This document shows positions 17,849 to 26,483 of a stretch of DNA of 64,000 nucleotides, piece after piece. The first letter of the stretch is position 1, and the number at the start of each line of letters is the position of its first letter. The stretch spans positions 62,001-126,000 of the forward strand of contig NZ_PCOT01000006.1 of assembly GCF_002979415.1 (NCBI RefSeq), read 5' to 3'. The notes beneath the pieces are model-generated. The model was not told the origin of the DNA. It worked only from the letters and a program-made list of their open reading frames with translations, and searched no databases. This DNA comes from Microbacterium sp. MYb72. GTDB taxonomy: Bacteria; Actinomycetota; Actinomycetes; Actinomycetales; Microbacteriaceae. The position numbers were made by a program, and so were the translations under genes.

Positions 17849-18892
17849 GTGCGCACCTCCCGTCTCCTCGCCCTCGGCGCCGCCGCCGCGCTCGCCCTGA
17901 GCCTCACCGCCTGTGCGGGATCCACCACTACCGGAGGCGCGCCCACGTCTTCCGCCGACTCCTCGGGAGTCGTCGCCGACGGCACGTTCCCCGTGACCAT
18001 CGCCCACGCCTACGGCGAGACCACGATCGAGAAGCAGCCCGAGCGGGTCGCCACGGTCGCCTGGTCCAACCAGGAGGTCCCGCTCGCCCTCGGCATCGTG
18101 CCCGTCGGCATGGCCAAGGTGACCTGGGGTGACGACGACGGCGACGGCGTGCTGCCCTGGGTCGAGGACAAGCTCGACGAGCTCGGCGCCGACACCCCCG
18201 TGCTGTTCGACGAGACCGACGGCATCGACTACGAGGCCGTCGCCGACACCAAGCCCGACGTGATCCTCGCCGCATACTCCGGTCTGACGCAGGAGCAGTA
18301 CGACACGCTCTCCAAGATCGCGCCCGTCGTCGCCTACCCCGACGTCGCGTGGGGCACCTCGATCGACGACATGATCCGTCTCGACGCGAAGGCCATCGGC
18401 CTCTCCACGTCGGGCGAGAAGCTGATCGGCGATCTGAAGGCCGAGGCGGATGCCGCGCTCGAGGCGCACAGCGTGCTCAAGGACAAGAAGCTGCTGTTCT
18501 CCTACATCGACGCGTCCGACCTCAGCCAGATCGGCTTCTACAACGCCGTCGACACGCGCCCCGGCTACCTGCACGACAACCTCGGACTGCCGTACCCCTC
18601 GATCGTCGAGGAGAGCGCCGACAGCACCGAGTTCTACCAGACGGTGAGCTCGGAGGAGGCGGAGAAGTTCCAGGACGTCGACGTCTTCGTCGTCTACGGC
18701 GACGAGTCGATCATCCCCGTGCTCCAGGCCGACCCGCTGCTGTCGAAGATCCCCGCCATCGCCGAAGGGCGCATCGCCGTGCTCGGCGACGCGACGCCGC
18801 TCGCGGCATCCGCCAACCCGTCGCCGTTGTCGATCCCGTGGGGTCTCGACGACTACCTCGCCGTGCTGGCGAAGCCGCTCGCCGCGAGCTGA
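17849..18892 (+). CDS. Iron-siderophore ABC transporter substrate-binding lipoprotein
   Basis: 347 residues, GTG start with GAAGG 8 nt upstream. Lipobox SLTAC (Cys22). A class III periplasmic-binding fold of the FepB/FhuD type is indicated by PVTIAHAYGETTIEKQPERV at the N-terminus, KPDVILAAYSGLTQEQYDTL in the middle and SPLSIPWGLDDYLAVL at the end. It captures a ferric siderophore and delivers it to the two FecCD permeases encoded next. Expression is likely iron-repressed through the boxes upstream. Confidence 0.92.
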   Translation: MRTSRLLALGAAAALALSLTACAGSTTTGGAPTSSADSSGVVADGTFPVTIAHAYGETTIEKQPERVATVAWSNQEVPLALGIVPVGMAKVTWGDDDGDGVLPWVEDKLDELGADTPVLFDETDGIDYEAVADTKPDVILAAYSGLTQEQYDTLSKIAPVVAYPDVAWGTSIDDMIRLDAKAIGLSTSGEKLIGDLKAEADAALEAHSVLKDKKLLFSYIDASDLSQIGFYNAVDTRPGYLHDNLGLPYPSIVEESADSTEFYQTVSSEEAEKFQDVDVFVVYGDESIIPVLQADPLLSKIPAIAEGRIAVLGDATPLAASANPSPLSIPWGLDDYLAVLAKPLAAS

Positions 18893-18924
18893 CATCGGGT
18901 CCGCGCCGGCGGAACGACCTCATC

Positions 18925-19980
18925 GTGAGCTCCACCATCACCACCGCGACCAGCGGGAGACCGGGCGCCGCAGACCTGCGGCGCCCGGTCGTGGTGCGCA
19001 CCGCCTGGCTCCTCGCCGGCGTCGCACTCATCGTCGTGCTCGGCATCCTCTCCGTGTCCTTCGGGGTGCGCGAGGTCGGCCTGTCCGACATCCTCGCCGC
19101 GCTCTCCGGGCACGATGAGACGATCTCGCAGGCCGCCATCGTCAAGCGCGTCCCGCGCACCGTGCTGGCGATCCTCGTCGGCGCCGCCCTCGCTCTCTCG
19201 GGCGCGGCGATGCAGGCCGTGACCCGCAACCCGGTCGCCGACCCCGGCATCCTCGGCGTCACCAACGGCGCCGCTCTCGCTGTGGTCGTGGGCCTCGCGT
19301 TCTTCGGTCTCACCGAGCCGTACGGGCAGATGGCCCTCGCCATCGTCGGCGCGGCGGCGGCCGCCGCCTTCGTCTACACGGTCGGCTCACTCGGCCGCGG
19401 CGGAGCGACGCCGCTCAAGCTCGCTCTCGCGGGCGCCGCCACCTCGGCGGCGTTCGCCTCGCTCATCAGCGCGATCATGCTGCCCCGCGTCGATCTGCTC
19501 CCGGCGTTCCAGTCCTGGCAGGTCGGCGGCGTCGGCGGCGCCGAGTGGCCGCGCATCGCGATCACCGCTCCCGTGCTCGCGGCGGGCGCGCTGATCTGCA
19601 TCGCCAGCGCGCGGGGCATGAACTCCCTCGCCCTCGGCGACGACATGGCCGCCGGTCTCGGCGAGCACGTGTTCCGCACGCGACTCGTCTCGGCGCTCGG
19701 TGCGGTGATCCTCGCGGGCGCGGCGACGGCGATCGCGGGTCCGATCGGTTTCGTCGGCCTCATCGTGCCCCATGCGTGTCGGATGCTCATCGGCACCGAC
19801 CACCGCTGGCTCCTGCCCTTCTCGGCTCTCACCGGCTCCGCGCTCCTGCTCGCGAGCGATGTCATCGGCCGCGTGATCGCCCCCTCGTCCGAGGAGATCC
19901 AGGTCGGCATCATCACCGCCGTCATCGGCGCCCCCTTCTTCATCTGGATCGTCCGCCGCCAGAAGGTGCGTGAACTGTGA
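18925..19980 (+). CDS. FecCD-family siderophore ABC permease (first)
   Basis: 351 residues starting at a GTG (VSSTITTATSGRPG). Nine to ten membrane helices; conserved FecCD motifs AMQAVTRNPVADPGILGVTNGAA near residue 95 and GPIGFVGLIVPHACRML near residue 275. It forms half of the membrane channel. It starts 32 nt after the binding protein and overlaps the second permease by 4 nt (GTGA). Confidence 0.9.
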   Translation: MSSTITTATSGRPGAADLRRPVVVRTAWLLAGVALIVVLGILSVSFGVREVGLSDILAALSGHDETISQAAIVKRVPRTVLAILVGAALALSGAAMQAVTRNPVADPGILGVTNGAALAVVVGLAFFGLTEPYGQMALAIVGAAAAAAFVYTVGSLGRGGATPLKLALAGAATSAAFASLISAIMLPRVDLLPAFQSWQVGGVGGAEWPRIAITAPVLAAGALICIASARGMNSLALGDDMAAGLGEHVFRTRLVSALGAVILAGAATAIAGPIGFVGLIVPHACRMLIGTDHRWLLPFSALTGSALLLASDVIGRVIAPSSEEIQVGIITAVIGAPFFIWIVRRQKVREL

Positions 19981-21038
19981 CCGCCACCGAGACCGCGGTG
20001 CTCGCCGCGACCGACCGTGCCGCCGCCGTGATCGCGGGGCGCCGCTCCCGCCACCGCAGGCACGCGCGCACGACGATCGCGCTGGGCGCCCTGGTGTTCG
20101 CGCTGCTGGCCGTCGCGCTCATGGTGGGCAACACCTTCTACGGTCCGAGCGAGGTCGTGCGCGTCGTCCTCGGGCAGACGGTCCCCGGCGCCTCGTTCAC
20201 CGTCGGCGAGCTGCGGCTGCCGCGCTCGGTGCTCGCGGTGCTCGCCGGGTTCGCGTTCGGCATCGCCGGGGTCTGCTTCCAGACCCTCCTGCGCAACCCG
20301 CTCGCCTCCCCCGACATCATCGGCATCGCCGACGGTGCGGGAGCCGCTGCGGTCATCGGCATCGTGGTGCTCTCGCTGAGCGGGCCGGCGGTCTCGCTGC
20401 TCGCGCTCGGCGGGGCGCTGCTCACCGCCGGGGCGATCTACCTGCTGTCGATCAAGGGCGGCTTCGCGGGCACCCGGCTGATCCTCATCGGGATCGGCGT
20501 CGCGGCCATGCTGCAGAGCGTGATCTCGTATCTGCTGTCGCGGGCGGCGCAGTGGGACATCCAGACGGCGATGCAGTGGCTCACGGGCAGCCTGAACAAC
20601 GCCTCCTGGGAGCGCGTCATCCCCCTCGCGATCGCCTCCGCGGTGATCCTGCCGCTCATGCTCCTGCAGGGCAGGGCGATGGGCGCGATGCAGCTGGGCG
20701 ACGACTCGGCCGCGGGGCTCGGCGTGCGCGTGACCCCCACCCGTCTGCTGTTCATCCTCGGCGCGGTCGCGCTGCTCGCCTTCGCCACCGCGGCCACGGG
20801 GCCGATCGCCTTCGTGGCGTTCATGGCGGGTCCCATCGCCGCCCGCCTCACCGGGCCCGGTGCGAACCTGCTCCTGCCGAGCGCGTTCGTCGGCGCCGTG
20901 CTGGTGCTCGGCGGCGACCTGATCGGCCAGTTCGCCTTCGGGGAGCGCTACCCGGTCGGCGTCATCACCGGCGTGCTCGGCGCTCCGTACCTGATCTACC
21001 TGCTCATCCGCACCAACCGCTCGGGAGGCTCCCTGTGA
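19977..21038 (+). CDS. FecCD-family siderophore ABC permease (second)
   Basis: 353 residues, GTG start overlapping the first permease stop. Conserved motifs GVCFQTLLRNPLASPDIIGI and GPIAFVAFMAGPIAARLTGP, with the C-terminal GVITGVLGAPYLIYLLIR found in FepG/FecD subunits. It heterodimerises with the preceding permease. The stop overlaps the ATPase start (GTGA). Confidence 0.9.
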   Translation: MTATETAVLAATDRAAAVIAGRRSRHRRHARTTIALGALVFALLAVALMVGNTFYGPSEVVRVVLGQTVPGASFTVGELRLPRSVLAVLAGFAFGIAGVCFQTLLRNPLASPDIIGIADGAGAAAVIGIVVLSLSGPAVSLLALGGALLTAGAIYLLSIKGGFAGTRLILIGIGVAAMLQSVISYLLSRAAQWDIQTAMQWLTGSLNNASWERVIPLAIASAVILPLMLLQGRAMGAMQLGDDSAAGLGVRVTPTRLLFILGAVALLAFATAATGPIAFVAFMAGPIAARLTGPGANLLLPSAFVGAVLVLGGDLIGQFAFGERYPVGVITGVLGAPYLIYLLIRTNRSGGSL

Positions 21039-21835
21039 CCGAGGCGCACACCCTGTCGGCGGAGGCCGTGACCCTCGCCTACGGAGACCGCACCATCATC
21101 GACGGGCTCGATCTGCAGATCGCCCCCGGCAGGATCACCACGATCGTCGGGGCGAACGGATGCGGCAAGTCGACGCTGCTGCGCGCGCTGGCGCGCCTGC
21201 TCTCGCCGACCTCGGGGCAGATCGTGCTCGACGGCACGTCCCTGCACGCGCGGCCGACCAAGGAGGTCGCACGGGTCCTCGGGCTGCTGCCGCAGTCGCC
21301 CGTCGCTCCGGAGGGGATCGCCGTGGCCGACCTCGTCGGACGCGGCCGGCATCCGCACCAGAGGATGCTGTCGCGCTGGACCGCGCACGACTACGAGGTG
21401 GTCGCCGACGCCCTCGCCGCGACCGGAACGACCGAGCTCGCCGACCGCAGCGTCGACGAGCTCTCCGGCGGGCAGCGCCAGCGCGTGTGGATCGCGATGG
21501 CTCTCGCGCAGGAGACCGACATCCTGCTGCTCGACGAGCCGACCACCTTCCTCGACGTCGCCCATCAGGTCGAGGTGCTCGATCTGCTCACCGACCTCAG
21601 CGTCTCGCGCGGCACCACGATCGTGATGGTGCTGCACGACCTCAACCTCGCCGCCCGCTACGCCGACGAGCTCGTCGCCATGAAGGACGGCCGCGTGCAC
21701 GCCGTCGGCACCCCGCACGAGGTCGTCACCGCCGAGCTGGTCCGCGAGGTCTTCGGGCTCGCCAACCACGTCACCATCGACCCGGTGTCGGGGACACCGC
21801 TCGTCACACCCATCGGGAGGCATCATGTCCGCTGA
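21035..21835 (+). CDS. Siderophore ABC transporter ATP-binding protein (FecE/FepC-like)
   Basis: 266 residues. Walker A GANGCGKSTLLRAL near residue 38, Q-loop LLPQSPVAPEG, ABC signature LSGGQRQRVWIAMALAQ, Walker B ILLLDEPTTFLD and switch His in VLHDLNLAARYADE. Energises the two FecCD permeases. GTG start overlaps the upstream TGA; its end overlaps the siderophore-interacting protein by 11 nt, so all five genes form one operon. Confidence 0.93.
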   Translation: MTEAHTLSAEAVTLAYGDRTIIDGLDLQIAPGRITTIVGANGCGKSTLLRALARLLSPTSGQIVLDGTSLHARPTKEVARVLGLLPQSPVAPEGIAVADLVGRGRHPHQRMLSRWTAHDYEVVADALAATGTTELADRSVDELSGGQRQRVWIAMALAQETDILLLDEPTTFLDVAHQVEVLDLLTDLSVSRGTTIVMVLHDLNLAARYADELVAMKDGRVHAVGTPHEVVTAELVREVFGLANHVTIDPVSGTPLVTPIGRHHVR

Positions 21836-22790
21836 GACCACCACCGCTGCAGAGACCAAGGCCCGTCCGACCTACGCGCTCGCCCTGACCGAGGTGCGCG
21901 CGGTCGACCGGGTGTCGCCGAACTTCGTGCGGATCACCTTCGGCGGCGAGGATCTCGACGAGTTCGGCACGCCCGGCGACGTCTTCGACGCGCGGATCAA
22001 GATCATCTTCCCGCCCGCGCCGCATGCGATCCCGGCGATCGACCGCGACTCCGACGACTGGTGGGGCTCCTACCTCGCCGTGCCGGAGGAGGAGCGCGGA
22101 TCGATGCGCACCTACTCCGTGCGCGAGCTGAGGGTGACGGATGCCGGCACCGAGGTGGTCGTCGACTTCGTGCTGCATCTCGAGCCCGGCCTCACCGGCC
22201 CCGCGTCGACGTGGGCGAGCTCCGCCGAGGTCGGCCAGCCGGTGTTCATCGTCGGGCCGCGTCGCGGCATCCCCGCGAGCGTGCACGGCGGGGCGGAGTT
22301 CGCGCCGGGCACCGCGAGGTCGGTGCTGCTGGCCGGAGACGAGACCGCGGCGCCGGCGATCGCCCGCATCCTGGAGGACGCCCCGCGCGAGCTCCGCGGC
22401 ACCGCGTTCATCGAGGTGCCGACGGCATCCGACATCCTCTCGATCGATGCGCCCTCGGGCGTCGAGGTCACCTGGCTGCCCCGGGCCGAGGGCGAGCTGC
22501 ACGGATCGGCGCTGATGCCCGCGGTCCTCACCCATCTCGGCGACGCCCCGTCGGCCCTCGAGGTGCAGGACATCGACGGCGAGGATCTCCTGTGGGAGAC
22601 CCCCGACTACTCCGGCCTCGGCGAGGAGATCGCCGCGGCCGATGCGCCGGCCGATCGCTACTTCTGGATCGCGGGCGAGAGCGGCGTCGTCACCACGCTG
22701 CGCCGGCACCTGGTGAAGGACCTCGGCGTCGACCGCGGGCAGGTGGCCTTCATGGGCTACTGGCGCCGCGGCGTCGCGATGCGCGGCTGA
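21825..22790 (+). CDS. Siderophore-interacting protein (FAD-binding ferric-siderophore reductase)
   Basis: 321 residues, SIP/ViuB family. FAD-binding motif SMRTYSVREL (RxYSxR) near residue 90, a Gly-rich VLLAGDETAAPAIARIL segment and C-terminal YFWIAGESGVVTTLRRHLV. The family reduces ferric siderophores in the cytosol and releases Fe(II). Position at the end of the siderophore ABC operon fits iron release after import. Confidence 0.92.
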   Translation: MSAETTTAAETKARPTYALALTEVRAVDRVSPNFVRITFGGEDLDEFGTPGDVFDARIKIIFPPAPHAIPAIDRDSDDWWGSYLAVPEEERGSMRTYSVRELRVTDAGTEVVVDFVLHLEPGLTGPASTWASSAEVGQPVFIVGPRRGIPASVHGGAEFAPGTARSVLLAGDETAAPAIARILEDAPRELRGTAFIEVPTASDILSIDAPSGVEVTWLPRAEGELHGSALMPAVLTHLGDAPSALEVQDIDGEDLLWETPDYSGLGEEIAAADAPADRYFWIAGESGVVTTLRRHLVKDLGVDRGQVAFMGYWRRGVAMRG

Positions 22791-22812
22791 GCCGCCCTCC
22801 TCCGCTCCGGTC

Positions 22813-22894
22813 GCACACCCGGTCGTCGATCCGCGAAGGACGGGACCGGGCGTGCAACCTGGGGAATGCCGCGACGGGGGCGCCGTCGCGGCAT
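22813..22894. terminator. Two hairpins between convergent genes
   Basis: The first pairs GCACACCCGGTC (22813-22824) with GACCGGGCGTGC (22844-22855), 11 of 12 bp matched. The second is a perfect 12-bp stem ATGCCGCGACGG (22866-22877) / CCGTCGCGGCAT (22883-22894) ending 4 nt before the convergent hydrolase stop. Together they likely terminate transcription from both sides. Confidence 0.7.
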
Positions 22895-22898
22895 CCGA

Positions 22899-23822
<924 letters not shown>

Positions 23823-23835
23823 GTACACTGGGGGC

Positions 23836-24396
23836 ATGACCGAAGACGACGCCCGCGAGCGCATCCTCTCCGCTGCCGAGGAGCTCTACTACCGCAAGGG
23901 CTACGCGGCGGTCGGCATGGACGAGCTCCGCGCTGCCGCCGGCGTGTCGCTGCGGCGGCTGTACGCCCTGTTCCCCGCGAAGAACGACATCGTCGCCGCG
24001 GTGCTGCAGCGCAAGCACCGCGAGTGGGAGTCGTCGCTGGCGGCGGCGGTGGCGGATGCCGGCACGGATCCGCGTGCCCGGCTGCTCGCGGTCTACGGCT
24101 ACCTGGAGGACTGGTTCTGCACCGGCGACTTCCGCGGCTGCGCCTTCATCAACGCGTTCGGCGAGCTCGGCGGCACCAACCCCGAGGTCGCGACGATCGT
24201 TCGCGAGCACAAGGCCTCGTTCCAGGCGTACATGACGGGCCTCGTCGTCGAGGCGGGCGCCCCGGCATCCCTCGCCGCGCAGCTCTCGATCCTCGCCGAG
24301 GGCGCCCAGAGCACCGCGGCGATCTCCGCCGATCCGCAGGTCGCCGTGCAGGCGCGCGGAGCAGCCGAGGTCCTCATCGACGCCGCGATGGCGTAG
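23836..24396 (+). CDS. TetR/AcrR-family repressor
   Basis: 186 residues. N-terminal TetR helix-turn-helix (RERILSAAEELYYRKGYAAV, then MDELRAAAGVSLRRLYALF) and an all-helical ligand domain with a CAFINAFGELGG segment typical of the C-terminal TetR_C group. ATG at 23836 follows GGGG. It faces the hydrolase gene across two perfect palindromic operators. The ligand may be a substrate of the hydrolase. Confidence 0.9.
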   Translation: MTEDDARERILSAAEELYYRKGYAAVGMDELRAAAGVSLRRLYALFPAKNDIVAAVLQRKHREWESSLAAAVADAGTDPRARLLAVYGYLEDWFCTGDFRGCAFINAFGELGGTNPEVATIVREHKASFQAYMTGLVVEAGAPASLAAQLSILAEGAQSTAAISADPQVAVQARGAAEVLIDAAMA

Positions 24397-24441
24397 CGCC
24401 TTCGGAAACCTCACATACGAAGTCGGCTAGCGTTGACGATC

Positions 24442-25020
24442 GTGCAAGGCGTCTATGAGCAGGTTCAGGTTCCGGTGCTGCCGGTGGTCATCCCCCTCGG
24501 CATCGTGATCTTCGGGCTGCTGCTGTGGCGCCTCGTGGCGAAGCGGCTGCTCTCCGTTCCGCGGGCGCTGGTGGCCGCCGCCCTGGCCGTGTACGCCGCC
24601 GGCATCGTCGGGAACACGGTCTTCCCGATCTTCGTGAACCCCATCATCGGCCCGGATGACTGGACCCCCGGACTCGCGCTCATCCCCTTCGCCGACTACG
24701 AGATCGAGGACGCGCTGATCAACGTGGCGGTGTTCGTGCCGCTCGGGATGCTCGTCCCGCTGCTTCTCGCGAAGCCGACGTGGGGGAAGGTGCTCCTGGC
24801 GGTGGTCGGCACGAGCCTCGGCATCGAGCTGATCCAGCTGGCGGCGCAGAAGTACTTCGCCGGAGGGCACATCGCCGACGTCAACGACCTGCTCTCCAAC
24901 GTCGCCGGCGGGATGCTCGGCTACCTGCTGCTGCTCGGCCTGTATCGCGTTCCCGGGCTCTCCGGTGTCATCGAACGCTTCCACTGGGCTCCCGCTGCGG
25001 CGCCGGCATCCGCGGCATAG
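24442..25020 (+). CDS. VanZ-family membrane protein
   Basis: 192 residues with four or five membrane helices and the VanZ pattern NVAVFVPLGMLVPLL followed by ELIQL and HIADVNDLLSNVAGG. GTG at 24442 is preferred because TAGCGT (24428-24433) ends 8 nt before it, suggesting a leaderless message; a TTG at 24433 would add three residues. VanZ-domain proteins occur near glycopeptide resistance and cell-envelope genes, but their biochemical role is unsettled. A second VanZ protein is encoded at 43.3 kb. Confidence 0.8.
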   Translation: MQGVYEQVQVPVLPVVIPLGIVIFGLLLWRLVAKRLLSVPRALVAAALAVYAAGIVGNTVFPIFVNPIIGPDDWTPGLALIPFADYEIEDALINVAVFVPLGMLVPLLLAKPTWGKVLLAVVGTSLGIELIQLAAQKYFAGGHIADVNDLLSNVAGGMLGYLLLLGLYRVPGLSGVIERFHWAPAAAPASAA

Positions 25021-25084
25021 GTTCTCCCCGCCCGGACGCACTGTCCGGTGCGCCGGTGCTCCGGTGCCCCGGGTCCGCCGAGGG

Positions 25085-25790
25085 GCCGCCCGGGATCCGG
25101 CGGATGGCTCGAGATCCGGATGCCGTCGGCCCGAGCATCCGGATGTCGGTCGTTCTTCCGGATCTGGGGCGTAGGGGAGACGCAGCGTTGCCCTCCCGCG
25201 GCCCGGCACCTTTGGACCGCTCGAACCGCCGCAGGTCGCGCCCGGTGTCCGGTGGATGGTTCGAGATCCGGATGCCGTCGGCCGCAGCATCCGGATGTCG
25301 GTCGATTCTCCGGATGTCGGGCGCACGGGAGACGCGGCGCTGCCTCCCGTGGCCCGGCATCTTTTGGACCGCTCGACTCGCTGCAGGTCGCGCCCGGTGT
25401 CCGGTGGATGGCTCGAGATCCGGATGCTGTCGGCCGCAGCATCCGGGTGTCGGTCGATTCTCCGGATCTCGGGTGCAGGGGAGACGCGGCGTTGCCCTCT
25501 CGCGGCCCGGCATCTTTTGGACCGCTCGACCCGCCGTAGGTCGCGCCCGGTGTCCGGCGGATGGCTCGAGATGCGGATGCCGTCGGCCTCAGCATCCGGA
25601 TGTCGGGCGATTCTCCGGATCTCGGGTGCAGGGGAGACGCGGCGCTGCCCTCTCGCGGCCCGGCATCTTTTGGAGCGCTCGACCCGCTGCAGGCCGCCCG
25701 GTATCCGGCGGATGGCTCGAGATGCGGATGCCGTCGGCTTGAGCATCCGGATCTCGGGCGATCTTCCGGATCTCGGGCGCACGATGAGGC
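25085..25790. repeat. Array of 152-bp tandem repeats, non-coding
   Basis: Four full units and partial flanks occupy the whole gap between the convergent VanZ and kdpE genes. The anchor GAGAT[CG] recurs at 25111, 25263, 25415, 25568 and 25719, giving periods of 152, 152, 153 and 151 bp. By eye, neighbouring units agree at roughly nine of ten positions. Each unit carries ATCCGGATGC...GCATCCGGAT, a 10-bp inverted repeat able to form a hairpin, followed by CCGGATCTCGG. The period is not a multiple of three, so frames across it shift every unit and the array is not a protein repeat. Nothing else was seen in this 790-bp gap. Confidence 0.9.
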
Positions 25791-25811
25791 CGCTTCAGAC
25801 GAGAAACGGCC

Positions 25812-26483
25812 TCAGAGCACGAGCCGGTAGCCCATCCCGGACTCGGTGAGCAGGTGCTCCGGCGCACCGGGGGAGGCCTCGAGCTTCTTGCGCAGCTGTG
25901 ACATGTAGAGCCGCAGGTACCCGGAGTCGGAGACCTGCTCGCTGCCCCAGATCTCCTTCAGCAGGTCCTGCCGCGTGACCAGGGCGCCGGGATGCCGTGA
26001 CAGGTGCTCCAGCATCCGCCACTCCGTCGGGGTCAGGTGCACCCGCGCACCGGCGCGCGTGACCGTCTTGGTGGCCAGGTCGACGACGACGTCGCCGAAG
26101 CCGACGGTCGACTCGCCGCCCGCGGGCACGCTGCGGCGGGAGAGCGCCCGCAGCCGCGCGAGCAGCTCGTCGACCTGGAACGGCTTGGTGACGAAGTCGT
26201 CGGCTCCGGCGTCGAGCGCCTCGACCTTGTCGGCCGAGCCGGTGCGCCCGGAGACGACGATGATCGGCACGTTCGTCCAGCCGCGCAGCGCCTGGATCAC
26301 CTCGATGCCGTCGAGCCGCGGCATCCCGAGGTCGAGCATGATGAGGTCGGGGTGGGTCTGGGCGGCGGCGGCGATGGCCGCGGCCCCGTCGGGGGCGACG
26401 ACGACCTCGTATCCGTGGGCGGCGAGGGTGATCCGCAGCGCCCGCACCATCTGCGGGTCGTCGTCGGCGATGAGAAGCTTCAT
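25812..26483 (-). CDS. kdpE: Response regulator KdpE
   Basis: 223 residues, OmpR/PhoB class. Receiver domain with acidic pocket LIADDDPQM, phospho-acceptor Asp in LIMLDLGMPRLDGIE (about residue 51) and Lys in VTKPFQVDEL. C-terminal winged helix (HLTPTEWRMLEHLSRHPG, RLYMSQLRKKLE, ESGMGYRLVL). It would activate potassium-uptake genes when phosphorylated by KdpD. Start overlaps the kdpD stop (ATGA). Candidate binding sites lie upstream of kdp and of the KimA-like gene. Confidence 0.95.
   Translation of the reverse strand: MKLLIADDDPQMVRALRITLAAHGYEVVVAPDGAAAIAAAAQTHPDLIMLDLGMPRLDGIEVIQALRGWTNVPIIVVSGRTGSADKVEALDAGADDFVTKPFQVDELLARLRALSRRSVPAGGESTVGFGDVVVDLATKTVTRAGARVHLTPTEWRMLEHLSRHPGALVTRQDLLKEIWGSEQVSDSGYLRLYMSQLRKKLEASPGAPEHLLTESGMGYRLVL

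Noticed and set aside
17849..22790. Siderophore biosynthesis cluster
   Set aside because: Only uptake and reduction genes are present; no NRPS or NIS synthetase genes occur in the window.
24427..25782. 451-codon minus-strand frame with repeating peptides across the 25-kb array
   Set aside because: The 152-bp period changes frame each unit, the peptides are Arg/Pro-rich without a domain, and the frame continues as antisense of the VanZ gene.
25085..25790. CRISPR array
   Set aside because: Units are adjacent 152-bp tandem copies without short repeats separated by unique spacers, and there are no cas genes.
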